The notes under the pieces: generated by a model
The model's input: only the letters and a program-made list of their open reading frames with translations
Told to the model about the DNA's origin: nothing
Databases searched by the model: none
Assembly (NCBI GenBank): GCA_947374485.1
Contig: CANCCF010000083.1
Span: 1 to 15,288 of the forward strand
Source of the DNA: Comamonadaceae bacterium
Lineage (GTDB): Bacteria; Pseudomonadota; Gammaproteobacteria; Burkholderiales; Burkholderiaceae_C
Reading direction: 5' to 3'
DNA length: 15,288 nt
Made by a program: the position numbers and the translations under genes
Shown here: positions 7,393 to 13,317 of the stretch, piece by piece
How positions within the stretch are numbered: the stretch's first letter is position 1
Layout: each line of letters opens with the position of its first letter

Positions 7393-8312
7393 GCGCATTC
7401 CATCAGTGCGTGCTGCGCCAAAGCGCGGGCGCGGGTCGCTTCGTCCAGCAACACGGCCAAGGCCGGAATGTCAGTGTCCCACTCAATCAAGGTGGGCACA
7501 GGACCAAAGCAAGCTAGCGCATGGCCGTACAGAGCCCAGACTTCAGCTCCGACCCGGCTGCCATGGTCATCGATAACGATCTCTCCATGCCCATCGCTGA
7601 CGCGGCAGTGGCCTGCCAGATGCAGCTCACCTACGCTCCCGGGCGCAATGTGCGCCAGCCACGCGCGGCAGCTGGCCACGGGGTCGCTGCACAGCCCTGC
7701 AGCCTGTGCGTTCAAGGCATTGACGTAAATATTGTTGACGTCGATGAGCAATGCGCAGCCTGTGCGTTGTGACAAGGTGTTGAGGAAGTCGGTTTCTTCC
7801 AGCGCTTGTTCGGCCGGTGCGTTCCATTGCAAATAGGCCGACAGGTTTTCTACCATGAAGGGCCGCTGCAATACGTCCTGCACCTGCTGCACATTGGCGC
7901 ACAGCACATCCAGCGCTTCGCGGGTAAAGGGCAGGGGCAGCAAATCGGCGGCATGGACTGTGCCGCCCGCATAGCTGCCGCGGGCAAAGCTGGCGTGGTC
8001 GCTGACCCGCACCGGGTCTAAGCGTTCCACCAGACGGGCCAGCTGTTGCAAATGCCAGGTATCCAGCCCTGCAGCCGACCCCAAGGAAAGGCCCACGCCA
8101 TGCAGGCTGACGGGATAGGCGCTGCGCCCACGCTCCAGCACTGCCAAGGCAGCACCGCCGGGGGCAAAGAAATTTTCAGAATGCACTTCCAGAAAATCCA
8201 GCGCGGGCACTTCATCGAGCAGCTGCGCGTAATGCGGGTGCCGCCAGCCAATGCCGACCTCCGGGCGTTTGAGGCCAAGCGCCGAAGGCACGGGGTTAGC
8301 ATTGGCCGGCAT
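7389..8312 (-). CDS. bufB: DUF692 (UPF0276) multinuclear-iron maturase, BufB/HvfB type
   Basis: 307-residue TIM-barrel-like enzyme of the MbnB/DUF692 family. These use a cluster of iron ions and oxygen to convert Cys residues of a small precursor peptide into heterocyclic or thioamide groups. Likely ligands and conserved blocks are visible in order: EVHSEN (H44, E46, N47), SLHG (H71), SDHASF (H106), VENLSAY (E155), DVNN (D191, N193, N194), HLAGH (H231, H235), DDHGS (D249, H250) and EWDTD (E277, D279). The ATG at 8312 lies 11 bases after the bufA stop and gives the normal family length. A longer reading that starts at 8750 only adds an out-of-frame copy of bufA and is rejected. The likely substrate is the BufA peptide next door. 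Confidence 0.92.
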   Translation of the reverse strand: MPANANPVPSALGLKRPEVGIGWRHPHYAQLLDEVPALDFLEVHSENFFAPGGAALAVLERGRSAYPVSLHGVGLSLGSAAGLDTWHLQQLARLVERLDPVRVSDHASFARGSYAGGTVHAADLLPLPFTREALDVLCANVQQVQDVLQRPFMVENLSAYLQWNAPAEQALEETDFLNTLSQRTGCALLIDVNNIYVNALNAQAAGLCSDPVASCRAWLAHIAPGSVGELHLAGHCRVSDGHGEIVIDDHGSRVGAEVWALYGHALACFGPVPTLIEWDTDIPALAVLLDEATRARALAQHALMECA

Positions 8313-8323
8313 GGCAGCCTGTC

Positions 8324-8593
8324 TTACATCTTGGCCTTGCCCGCCTCGTCCGCGGTCATGCCCTTCATGTCCTTGCAAGTGCCTTTGGCTACATATTTCC
8401 ACTCGGCCTTGTCCATATCGACTTTGGACTGGCCCGCACAAGAATGCACGCCAGTGGTGCTGGCGCAGTCGTTTTGTCCAGCCTTGGCGATGCCAAAACA
8501 CTTTTCTTTTTCTGCAGCGGAGGCCGGAGCGGAGGCCAGCATCAGGGTCATGAGGGTCGCAGCAGTGGCGGCAATCAATTGGGCTTGTTTCAT
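8324..8593 (-). CDS. bufA1: DUF2282 bufferin precursor peptide BufA1
   Basis: 89-residue small secreted protein. It has a clear signal peptide: a Lys near the start, a hydrophobic core to about residue 20, and cleavage probably after ASA at 25-27. The mature part carries four Cys at 32, 43, 52 and 73 in the family pattern EKCFGIAKAGQNDC, HSCAGQSK and KGTCKDMKG. In characterised bufferins selected Cys are turned into copper-binding heterocycles by the DUF692 enzyme before export, and the peptide then buffers copper in the periplasm. The other members of the usual set (bufB, bufC, DoxX) follow directly. It is the first gene of the operon, divergent from an ECF sigma gene that probably controls it. 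Family and cluster are clear; the modification and metal in this organism are inferred. Confidence 0.92.
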   Translation of the reverse strand: MKQAQLIAATAATLMTLMLASAPASAAEKEKCFGIAKAGQNDCASTTGVHSCAGQSKVDMDKAEWKYVAKGTCKDMKGMTADEAGKAKM

Positions 8594-8632
8594 GGCAATT
8601 GTCTTTCTGTGTAATGAATGAGAAGGAAGGGT

Positions 8633-8651
8633 AACCAGCTTTCAGTTGGCT
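8633..8651 (-). promoter_or_regulatory. Small hairpin in the bufA1 5' leader
   Basis: On the minus strand AGCCAACT and AGCTGGTT can pair at seven of eight positions (one A-C mismatch, one G-U) around a GAA loop, about 40 bases ahead of the bufA1 ATG. If transcription begins upstream of it, the hairpin would lie in the mRNA leader, where it could stabilise a message for an abundant small protein. It has no T-run. Confidence 0.3.
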
Positions 8652-8660
8652 TCCTGATTG

Positions 8661-8729
8661 CCGGTTATTTTTTAGTCCGCTTTGGGCGACTGTTCTTACA
8701 GGGTGAGCGGACTCATTTGACTTATCCGG
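8661..8729. promoter_or_regulatory. Divergent control region with extended inverted repeat between bufA1 and the ECF sigma gene
   Basis: AGTCCGCT (8674-8681) and AGCGGACT (8706-8713) form a perfect 8-base inverted repeat with a 24-base centre. Outside it the symmetry continues loosely: CCGGTTA (8661-8667) on the left mirrors TTATCCGG (8722-8729) on the right. Each half therefore reads outward as AGCGGACT, an A/T-rich stretch, then TAACCGG towards bufA1 or TATCCGG towards the sigma gene. This fits two divergent promoters seen by the same ECF sigma factor, or one regulator site covering both. The spacing between the two boxes differs (6 and 9 bases), so promoter assignments are tentative. Confidence 0.5.
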
Positions 8730-8785
8730 TACACAGCACCCGGTATACACTGCGCCGCAGCACCTCCACCAAGTCCCGATCGCGT

Positions 8786-9376
8786 ATGCCCGCTTCTACC
8801 ACTGCCCTGCCAAGCTTTGAGCAGCAAGTCGCTGATCTGCACAGCTATTTGATGAAGTTCGCGCGACTGCAATTGCGCAACGAAGCGTGGGCAGAAGATG
8901 CGGTATCAGAAACCATGGTGGCAGCCCTGGCCAAGCCGCAGGGCTTTGGCAACCGCTCACAACTGAAGACTTGGTTGGTGGGTATTCTCAAGCACAAGGT
9001 TATTGACGCCCTGCGTCAGCGTGGCCGTGAGGTCTATGAGACCCAAGACGCCAGCGATGAGGGCGAAGACCCATTGGACTATTTGGGCTTCAAGGCCGAT
9101 GGCCATTACGTCGAACCTCCTGCCGACTGGGGCGACCCCGAGCAGCAGACCAGCAGTCGCCAATTCTTTGAAGTGCTGGAGGCCTGTGTCAACCAGCTGC
9201 CCGCCGTGCAGGGGCGTTTGTTCCTGATGCGTGAGTGGCTGGAGCTCGGCAGCGAAGAAGTGTGTAAGGAGCTAGGACTGACTGCGACCAACTTCTACGT
9301 GCAAATGCACCGTGCCCGCCTGCGGCTGCGCGAATGCCTGGAATTGAACTGGTACGGAAAGGCCACCCAACCATGA
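8786..9376 (+). CDS. ECF-type RNA polymerase sigma factor
   Basis: 196-residue group IV sigma factor. Region 2 lies around residues 20-75 (LMKFARLQLRNEAWAEDAVSET, then FGNRSQLKTWLVGILKHKVIDALR, the core- and -10-binding part). After an acidic linker, region 4 lies around 128-185 (LPAVQGRLFLMREWLELGSEEVCKELGLT and NFYVQMHRARLRLREC, the helix-turn-helix for the -35). The ATG at 8786 gives the usual size and start; a longer reading from 8618 would cross the promoter region. The stop overlaps the next gene's ATG. It is probably held by the adjacent zinc-binding anti-sigma factor and controls the divergent buf operon, as related sigma factors do for DUF2282 clusters. The inducing signal, perhaps copper or oxidation, is inferred. 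Confidence 0.93.
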   Translation: MPASTTALPSFEQQVADLHSYLMKFARLQLRNEAWAEDAVSETMVAALAKPQGFGNRSQLKTWLVGILKHKVIDALRQRGREVYETQDASDEGEDPLDYLGFKADGHYVEPPADWGDPEQQTSSRQFFEVLEACVNQLPAVQGRLFLMREWLELGSEEVCKELGLTATNFYVQMHRARLRLRECLELNWYGKATQP

Positions 9377-9570
9377 TGCCACTGACGAGAACCTGCAAGG
9401 AGGCCACCCTGCTGATGGTGGCGCGGGAAGACCGCAAGCTGGAATGGCGCAACCGATTGGCCTTGCGCTTGCATCTGCTGGTTTGCAAGGCCTGTCCGCG
9501 CTTTGCGCGGCAAATGTTGGGTATGCGCAACCAACTGAAGGCTTGGCGCGGATACACCACACCCGACTGA
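9373..9570 (+). CDS. Short zinc-binding (ZAS-like) anti-sigma factor
   Basis: 65-residue protein with C8 in TCKEAT and then H34-x3-C38-x2-C41, the arrangement of a zinc-containing anti-sigma domain. The rest is a basic amphipathic helix. There is no membrane segment, so it should act in the cytoplasm, and the thiolate cluster makes a redox or metal trigger plausible. The ATG at 9373 overlaps the sigma stop (ATGA), implying coupled synthesis with its target. A longer reading from 9334 would overlap the sigma gene by 40 bases with no gain. The sequence is short, so the assignment rests on the zinc motif and the coupling. Confidence 0.8.
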   Translation: MMPLTRTCKEATLLMVAREDRKLEWRNRLALRLHLLVCKACPRFARQMLGMRNQLKAWRGYTTPD

Positions 9571-9767
9571 GCCCGCCCAGAGATTCTTGGAGAGATAAAA
9601 AATTCGCCATGTTTTGAAAATTGGCGCATAATGAATATGCCTTGTCAGAATTCTGGCAGGGAAGTTTGCGGTGTTTAGTCAGTTTCGCGTCTGCTCTAAG
9701 TCTTTAATGGTTTGTTGATTGCGGTTTTGGACTCCATCGCGTTTTGAGTTATTTTGAGGAGTCCTTA
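9571..9767 (+). promoter_or_regulatory. Promoter and long leader of the RRM protein gene
   Basis: This 197-base stretch without a gene is AT-richer than its surroundings. TTGAAA at 9614-9619 followed by TATGCC at 9636-9641 (16-base spacer) or the CATAAT at 9628-9633 could serve as promoter elements. Just downstream a 16-base palindrome with one mismatch pair, TGTCAGAATTCTGGCA, occupies 9643-9658 and could be an operator or a hairpin at the mRNA 5' end. The remaining leader of about 100 bases is U-rich, and a strong Shine-Dalgarno GAGGAG at 9756-9761 sits six bases before the ATG. Long leaders are common for cold-responsive RNA-binding proteins; the regulation here is inferred. Confidence 0.45.
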
Positions 9768-10193
9768 ATGGGCAACAAACTTTACGTTGGCAATTTGCCA
9801 TATTCTTTCCGTGACGAAGACCTGCAGCAAGCATTTGCTCCCCACGGTACCGTTACCAGCGCCAAAGTCATGATGGAACGTGACACTGGCCGTTCCAAGG
9901 GCTTCGGCTTTGTGGAAATGGGCAGCGATGCAGAAGCCCAAGCGGCTATCAGCGGCGTGAACGGCCAACAATACGGCGGTCGCGGTTTGGTTGTGAACGA
10001 AGCCCGTCCCATGGAACCCCGTCCCCCCCGCTCCGGCGGCGGCGGCTTCGGTGGTGGTGCTGGCGGCGGTGGCGGCTACGGTGGTGGCGGTCGTTCCGGC
10101 GGTGGTGGCGGCGGTGGATACGGCGGCGGTGGCGGTGGACGCTCCGGCGGCGGTGGTGGTGGATACGGCGGTGGCCGCGGTTCCAGCTACTAA
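9768..10193 (+). CDS. Glycine-rich single-RRM RNA-binding protein
   Basis: 141-residue protein. Residues 1-82 form one RNA recognition motif with RNP2 KLYVGNLPYS (4-13) and RNP1 SKGFGFVEM (43-51). The tail from about residue 89 is almost purely Gly with Ser, Tyr and Arg in GGYGGGG and GGRSGGGG units, a low-complexity RNA-contacting region like that of cyanobacterial and plant cold-induced RNA-binding proteins. It likely acts as a cytoplasmic RNA chaperone. The ATG at 9768 is chosen because of the excellent GAGGAG six bases before it; eight further codons upstream have no such signal. A UUCG-capped terminator follows the stop closely, so the gene is a single transcription unit. The antisense reading of the Gly-rich DNA is a shadow. 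Confidence 0.93.
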   Translation: MGNKLYVGNLPYSFRDEDLQQAFAPHGTVTSAKVMMERDTGRSKGFGFVEMGSDAEAQAAISGVNGQQYGGRGLVVNEARPMEPRPPRSGGGGFGGGAGGGGGYGGGGRSGGGGGGGYGGGGGGRSGGGGGGYGGGRGSSY

Positions 10194-10208
10194 GCAGCTC
10201 TCTGCATC

Positions 10209-10234
10209 AAAAAAGGATCTTCGGGTCCTTTTTT
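10209..10234 (+). terminator. Bidirectional intrinsic terminator
   Basis: AAAAAAGGATC and GGTCCTTTTTT pair around a UUCG tetraloop, starting 15 bases after the RRM protein stop. The U-run serves the plus strand and the A-run becomes a T-run on the minus strand, so it can also end the convergent kdsD-kdsC-lptC-SDR transcript, whose last gene stops at 10285. Confidence 0.9.
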
Positions 10235-10284
10235 GCGTTTGGCCCTGACGCGGGTGATTGCGGAGCGCGCTTTTGGATGGGCCC

Positions 10285-11061
10285 TCAGGCCTCGTCGACG
10301 CGGCGCTTGCGCGGGCGACCCGCCAGCAGCTTGTCAAAAAGCCGGTTGGGCAAGGCACGCAGGGCCTTGGCGACCATGCCCATTTGCCAGGGAATCACCC
10401 GGTAACTGGTGCCTGCGCGAATAGCCTGGAACGCGGCATCGGCAAAATCTTGCACCGGCATCAGAAAGGGCATGGCATAGCGGTTCTGGCGTGTCAGCGG
10501 TGTGTCGATGTAGCCCGGGCACAGCGTCACCACCTTCACGCCACAGGCACGTAGTTCGCCACGCAGACTTTCGCAGTAGGCGACGACCGCCGCCTTGCTG
10601 GCGCAATAAGCCCCATGGCCCGGCAGGCCGCGAATGGCGGCCACGCTGCCTATGCCCACCAGGGTGCCGGAGCCACGCCGGCACATAGGCCCCACAAAGG
10701 GATGGAAGGTAGCCGCCAGACCGGTGTTGTTGGTGGCAAAGGTGCGCGCCATGACGCCCAGATCGGAGCGCACACTGCTGTCCATGCCCACGCTGATGCC
10801 CGCATTGGCCACCACCACATCCGGCAAGCCCTGGCTGCTGATGCACCGCAGGCCGGCCGCCACGATGCTGTCGATATCAGCCACATCGGCGCTGTAAATG
10901 CCAACGCGTGAAACATCCATTCCCTGCTCGCGCGCCCACGCCTGCATGGCTTCGCCGCGACGGGCCACCAGCGCCAGGCGAAAGCCCGCCTGGTAAAAGC
11001 GCCAGGCCAGAGCCTGGCCAATGCCGCTGGAGGCTCCGGTGATGTAGACCAGTGGGGCCAT
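10285..11061 (-). CDS. SDR-family NAD(P)-dependent oxidoreductase
   Basis: 258-residue classical short-chain dehydrogenase/reductase with a Rossmann fold. The nucleotide-binding TGASSGIG lies at residues 8-15, the NAG motif near 86-88, the catalytic N111, and S139, Y152 and K156 (AYCASK) complete the tetrad. The C-terminal part is basic (RPRKRR near the end). The substrate cannot be told from the sequence. It starts 11 bases after the lptC stop on the same strand, so it is probably co-transcribed with LPS genes, in the place where lptA is often found. Any link to the envelope is positional inference. The RRM protein gene is convergent, with a shared terminator. Confidence 0.9.
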   Translation of the reverse strand: MAPLVYITGASSGIGQALAWRFYQAGFRLALVARRGEAMQAWAREQGMDVSRVGIYSADVADIDSIVAAGLRCISSQGLPDVVVANAGISVGMDSSVRSDLGVMARTFATNNTGLAATFHPFVGPMCRRGSGTLVGIGSVAAIRGLPGHGAYCASKAAVVAYCESLRGELRACGVKVVTLCPGYIDTPLTRQNRYAMPFLMPVQDFADAAFQAIRAGTSYRVIPWQMGMVAKALRALPNRLFDKLLAGRPRKRRVDEA

Positions 11062-11072
11062 GGTGTGTCCTT

Positions 11073-11699
11073 TCAGCGCTGGGGTGTGGGCACCAGCGTG
11101 CCATGCACGCGGCCGTCGAGCTGCAGTACCTGCTCCACATTGTCAAAGTCCATCGCATCGGCGGTGAAGTGGTCCGCTCCGCGCTGCAGTTCCACCGGCT
11201 TGTGCGACTTGAGGCGTTCCGTGTTCAGAAAGGCATGCAGGAACTCGCTGCGGTATTGCATGCCGGGGCCTACCTTTTCCCCCGCTTTGGCGGCGGATTC
11301 GCGCACCACCAGCGCGTGGCCCATGAGCTGGACTTCAGAGCCGTCTTCGTTGGTCAGGCCGCGATCCGCCGATGCGGTGGTCAGACGGCCTTGGGCATCA
11401 AATGAGCGGATGCGGATGCCGTCAATCTCCAGCCATTGCGTGTCGGGGTAGTGGCGCACTTTGTCTCCCCTGACTTCGCTGCGCAGGCGGCCATTGGCGT
11501 CGAAGGTTTTGACCGCAAACCCTTCCATGAAGTAGTCCGGCACATGCTGCTGCACGCGCGGCGCTGTGGGAATGGCTGCCGCAGGCACGCTGCGCACCAC
11601 CCAGTAGCTGCCCAGCGCCAGCACCGCCATGCAGGCCAGCGGCAAATAGAGTAAAAAACGGTCGCCCAACTCCCGCACCAGGGCCAATGCACGCCCCAT
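11073..11699 (-). CDS. lptC: LPS export ABC transporter periplasmic protein LptC
   Basis: 208-residue bitopic inner-membrane protein. A single N-terminal transmembrane helix (about residues 16-36, LLYLPLACMAVLALGSYWVV) is followed by a periplasmic beta-jellyroll with the family-like DYFMEGF, GRLRSEVRGDKVRHYPDT and a C-terminal FTADAMDFDNVEQVLQLDG repeat. LptC links the LptBFG transporter to the LptA bridge that carries LPS to the outer membrane. The ATG shares one base with the kdsC stop (TGATG), indicating coupling. A longer upstream reading would run through kdsC and is rejected. Order after kdsD-kdsC is normal, but lptA and lptB do not follow. Confidence 0.92.
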   Translation of the reverse strand: MGRALALVRELGDRFLLYLPLACMAVLALGSYWVVRSVPAAAIPTAPRVQQHVPDYFMEGFAVKTFDANGRLRSEVRGDKVRHYPDTQWLEIDGIRIRSFDAQGRLTTASADRGLTNEDGSEVQLMGHALVVRESAAKAGEKVGPGMQYRSEFLHAFLNTERLKSHKPVELQRGADHFTADAMDFDNVEQVLQLDGRVHGTLVPTPQR

Positions 11700-12244
11700 C
11701 AATGGCTGAACCCGGCCAGCAGGTCCACATAGTGCCCACTGGCCACCAGCAGCAGGTCGCACAACTCGCGCACCGCCCCCGAGCCACCTTGTGCCCGGGT
11801 CACATGGTGGGCCACCGCCTGCACCTCCACATGGGCATTGGCCGGCGCTGCGGCAAAGGCGGCGCGGCGCAGCAGGGGCAGGTCCGGCCAGTCGTCGCCC
11901 ATGGCGGCGGCCTGGTTCCACTGCAGGCCCAGCGCCTGCAGTGTCTTTTCGGCGGCAGGTGCCTTGTCTTCGGTTGCAAAGTGGGTGTGCACCACGCCAA
12001 GCGCTTCCAGCCGGTTGCGCAGCGGCTTGGAGTCGCGCCCGGTGATGACCGCCGGGGTAATGCCCGCCTTTTGCAGCAGCTTGAGGCCATGGCCGTCCAG
12101 CGTGTTGAAGCGCTTGAGGGTTTCGCCGCTTTCCGAGTACAGCAGGCCGCCATCGGTGAGCACGCCGTCCACATCAAAAAAAACAATGCGTATGCCCTGC
12201 GCCTTGAGCAACAGGGCCGGGTCAAAGTGGATGGCGGGCTGCAT
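11699..12244 (-). CDS. kdsC: 3-deoxy-D-manno-octulosonate 8-phosphate phosphatase KdsC
   Basis: 181-residue HAD-superfamily phosphatase without a cap domain, the KdsC type. The nucleophile and acid D24/D26 lie in FFDVDGVLTDG, motif II Thr/Ser is in AVITGRDS, and motif III/IV acidic residues are in MGDDWPD (about 115-121). It removes phosphate from Kdo-8-phosphate to yield Kdo for the LPS inner core. The ATG at 12244 overlaps the kdsD stop by one base (TGATG) and gives the family's usual length; an ATG 16 codons upstream lies inside kdsD. Context of kdsD before and lptC after supports the assignment. Confidence 0.94.
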   Translation of the reverse strand: MQPAIHFDPALLLKAQGIRIVFFDVDGVLTDGGLLYSESGETLKRFNTLDGHGLKLLQKAGITPAVITGRDSKPLRNRLEALGVVHTHFATEDKAPAAEKTLQALGLQWNQAAAMGDDWPDLPLLRRAAFAAAPANAHVEVQAVAHHVTRAQGGSGAVRELCDLLLVASGHYVDLLAGFSH

Positions 12245-13263
12245 CAGATGACCTTGGCGCGCATCAAATCGTTGCTGCTGACGGCGCCGCACAAACGCCC
12301 GTGTGCGTCCAGCACCAGCACGCTGGTGATGCGGTGGCGCTCCATCAGTTCGGCGGCGTCCACGGCGAGTGCGCCCATGCCAATGGTGCGGGGTTGCGGG
12401 TGCATCACGTCGGCTGCCACGCTGCTGCGCAGGTCGCGCCCCTGCTCCACCAGGCGACGCAAATCGCCGTCGGTAAAGATGCCCAGCACCTGGTCTTGCG
12501 CATCGACGATGGCGGCCGCGCCCAGGCCCTTGTCGCTCATTTCACGCATCAGGTCGCCAAAGCGGGCATCGGGTGCCACACGGGGCACGGCATCGCCGCT
12601 GCGCATCACATCGCTGACGTGGGTGAGCAGCTTGCGCCCGAGCGCGCCGCCCGGGTGCGAGCGGGCAAAGTCCTCGGCGCGAAAACCCCGGGCGTCCAGC
12701 AAGGCCACGGCGAGTGCGTCGCCCAGGGCCATTTGGGCCGTGGTGCTGGCCGTGGGCGCCAAATTGAGGGGGCAGGCCTCCTTGGCCACGGCGCTGTCGA
12801 GCCACAGGTCGGCATGTTGCGCCATGGTGCTTTGGGGGTTGCCGGTCATGGCAATCAAGGGGGCGCCCAGGCGCTTGAGCACCGGCAGCAGCACCGCCAT
12901 CTCCTGCGATTCACCACTGTTGGAGATGGCCAGCACCAGGTCCTGCGCGGTGATCATGCCCAGATCACCATGGCTGGCCTCGGCAGGGTGCACAAACATG
13001 GCAGGCGTTCCCGTAGAGGCCAGGGTGGCCGCCATCTTGCGGCCGATATGGCCGCTCTTGCCCATGCCCATGACCACCACGCGTCCACGGATGACCAGCA
13101 CCATCTGCACCGCCTGGGCGAAGGAGGCGCCTACGCGGCCCTGTAGTTCCATGACCGCGGTGGCTTCGATGGCCAGGGTTTCTTTTGCCAGGTCAATGGC
13201 ACGCTGGGCCATGGCCCCAGAGGCGATTGAGGCGTGGGGAGCGGGGGAAGCAGGGGCGGTCAT
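12244..13263 (-). CDS. kdsD: Arabinose-5-phosphate isomerase KdsD (KpsF/GutQ family)
   Basis: 339-residue enzyme interconverting ribulose-5-phosphate and arabinose-5-phosphate, the first step of Kdo synthesis. An N-terminal SIS domain holds VMGMGKSGHIGRK near residues 64-76, EASHGDLG, ISNSGES and the later SHPGGALGRKLL near 204-215. Two CBS domains follow (about 217-275 and 283-339, including GIFTDGDLRR). Length matches the family. It is the first gene of the kdsD-kdsC-lptC-SDR unit. A TATAAA box (13277-13272) lies only nine bases before the ATG and no Shine-Dalgarno is clear, so the mRNA may be nearly leaderless. Confidence 0.95.
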   Translation of the reverse strand: MTAPASPAPHASIASGAMAQRAIDLAKETLAIEATAVMELQGRVGASFAQAVQMVLVIRGRVVVMGMGKSGHIGRKMAATLASTGTPAMFVHPAEASHGDLGMITAQDLVLAISNSGESQEMAVLLPVLKRLGAPLIAMTGNPQSTMAQHADLWLDSAVAKEACPLNLAPTASTTAQMALGDALAVALLDARGFRAEDFARSHPGGALGRKLLTHVSDVMRSGDAVPRVAPDARFGDLMREMSDKGLGAAAIVDAQDQVLGIFTDGDLRRLVEQGRDLRSSVAADVMHPQPRTIGMGALAVDAAELMERHRITSVLVLDAHGRLCGAVSSNDLMRAKVI

Positions 13264-13271
13264 CCGGCCAT

Positions 13272-13277
13272 TTTATA
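13272..13277 (-). promoter_or_regulatory. -10-like box just upstream of kdsD
   Basis: On the minus strand TATAAA at 13277-13272 is a strong -10 match. Transcription would begin about six to eight bases on, at or just before the kdsD ATG at 13263. No good -35 is visible at the usual distance. Confidence 0.4.
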
Positions 13278-13305
13278 GAGCCGCATGCCGCTGCGGCGCG
13301 CTTGC

Positions 13306-13311
13306 TAGTAT
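13306..13311 (+). promoter_or_regulatory. -10-like box just upstream of the cation antiporter gene
   Basis: TAGTAT at 13306-13311 ends six bases before the ATG at 13318, so a transcript from it would start at or next to the start codon. No Shine-Dalgarno precedes this ATG and no consensus -35 is seen, so the assignment is tentative. Confidence 0.35.
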
Positions 13312-13317
13312 CGATGC

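Noticed and set aside
8313..8750. Long 453-codon reading that fuses upstream sequence to bufB
   Set aside because: The extra part overlaps bufA1 in another frame and crosses the divergent promoter region; the DUF692 family starts near 8312.
10030..10185. GGC/GGT-rich tract considered as a tandem repeat or CRISPR-like array
   Set aside because: It is simply the codons of the glycine-rich tail; no regular repeat-spacer structure exists.
9765..10358. Antisense Ala/Thr-rich frame opposite the RRM protein
   Set aside because: It is the complement of the Gly-rich GGN repeats and has no start signal or known domain.
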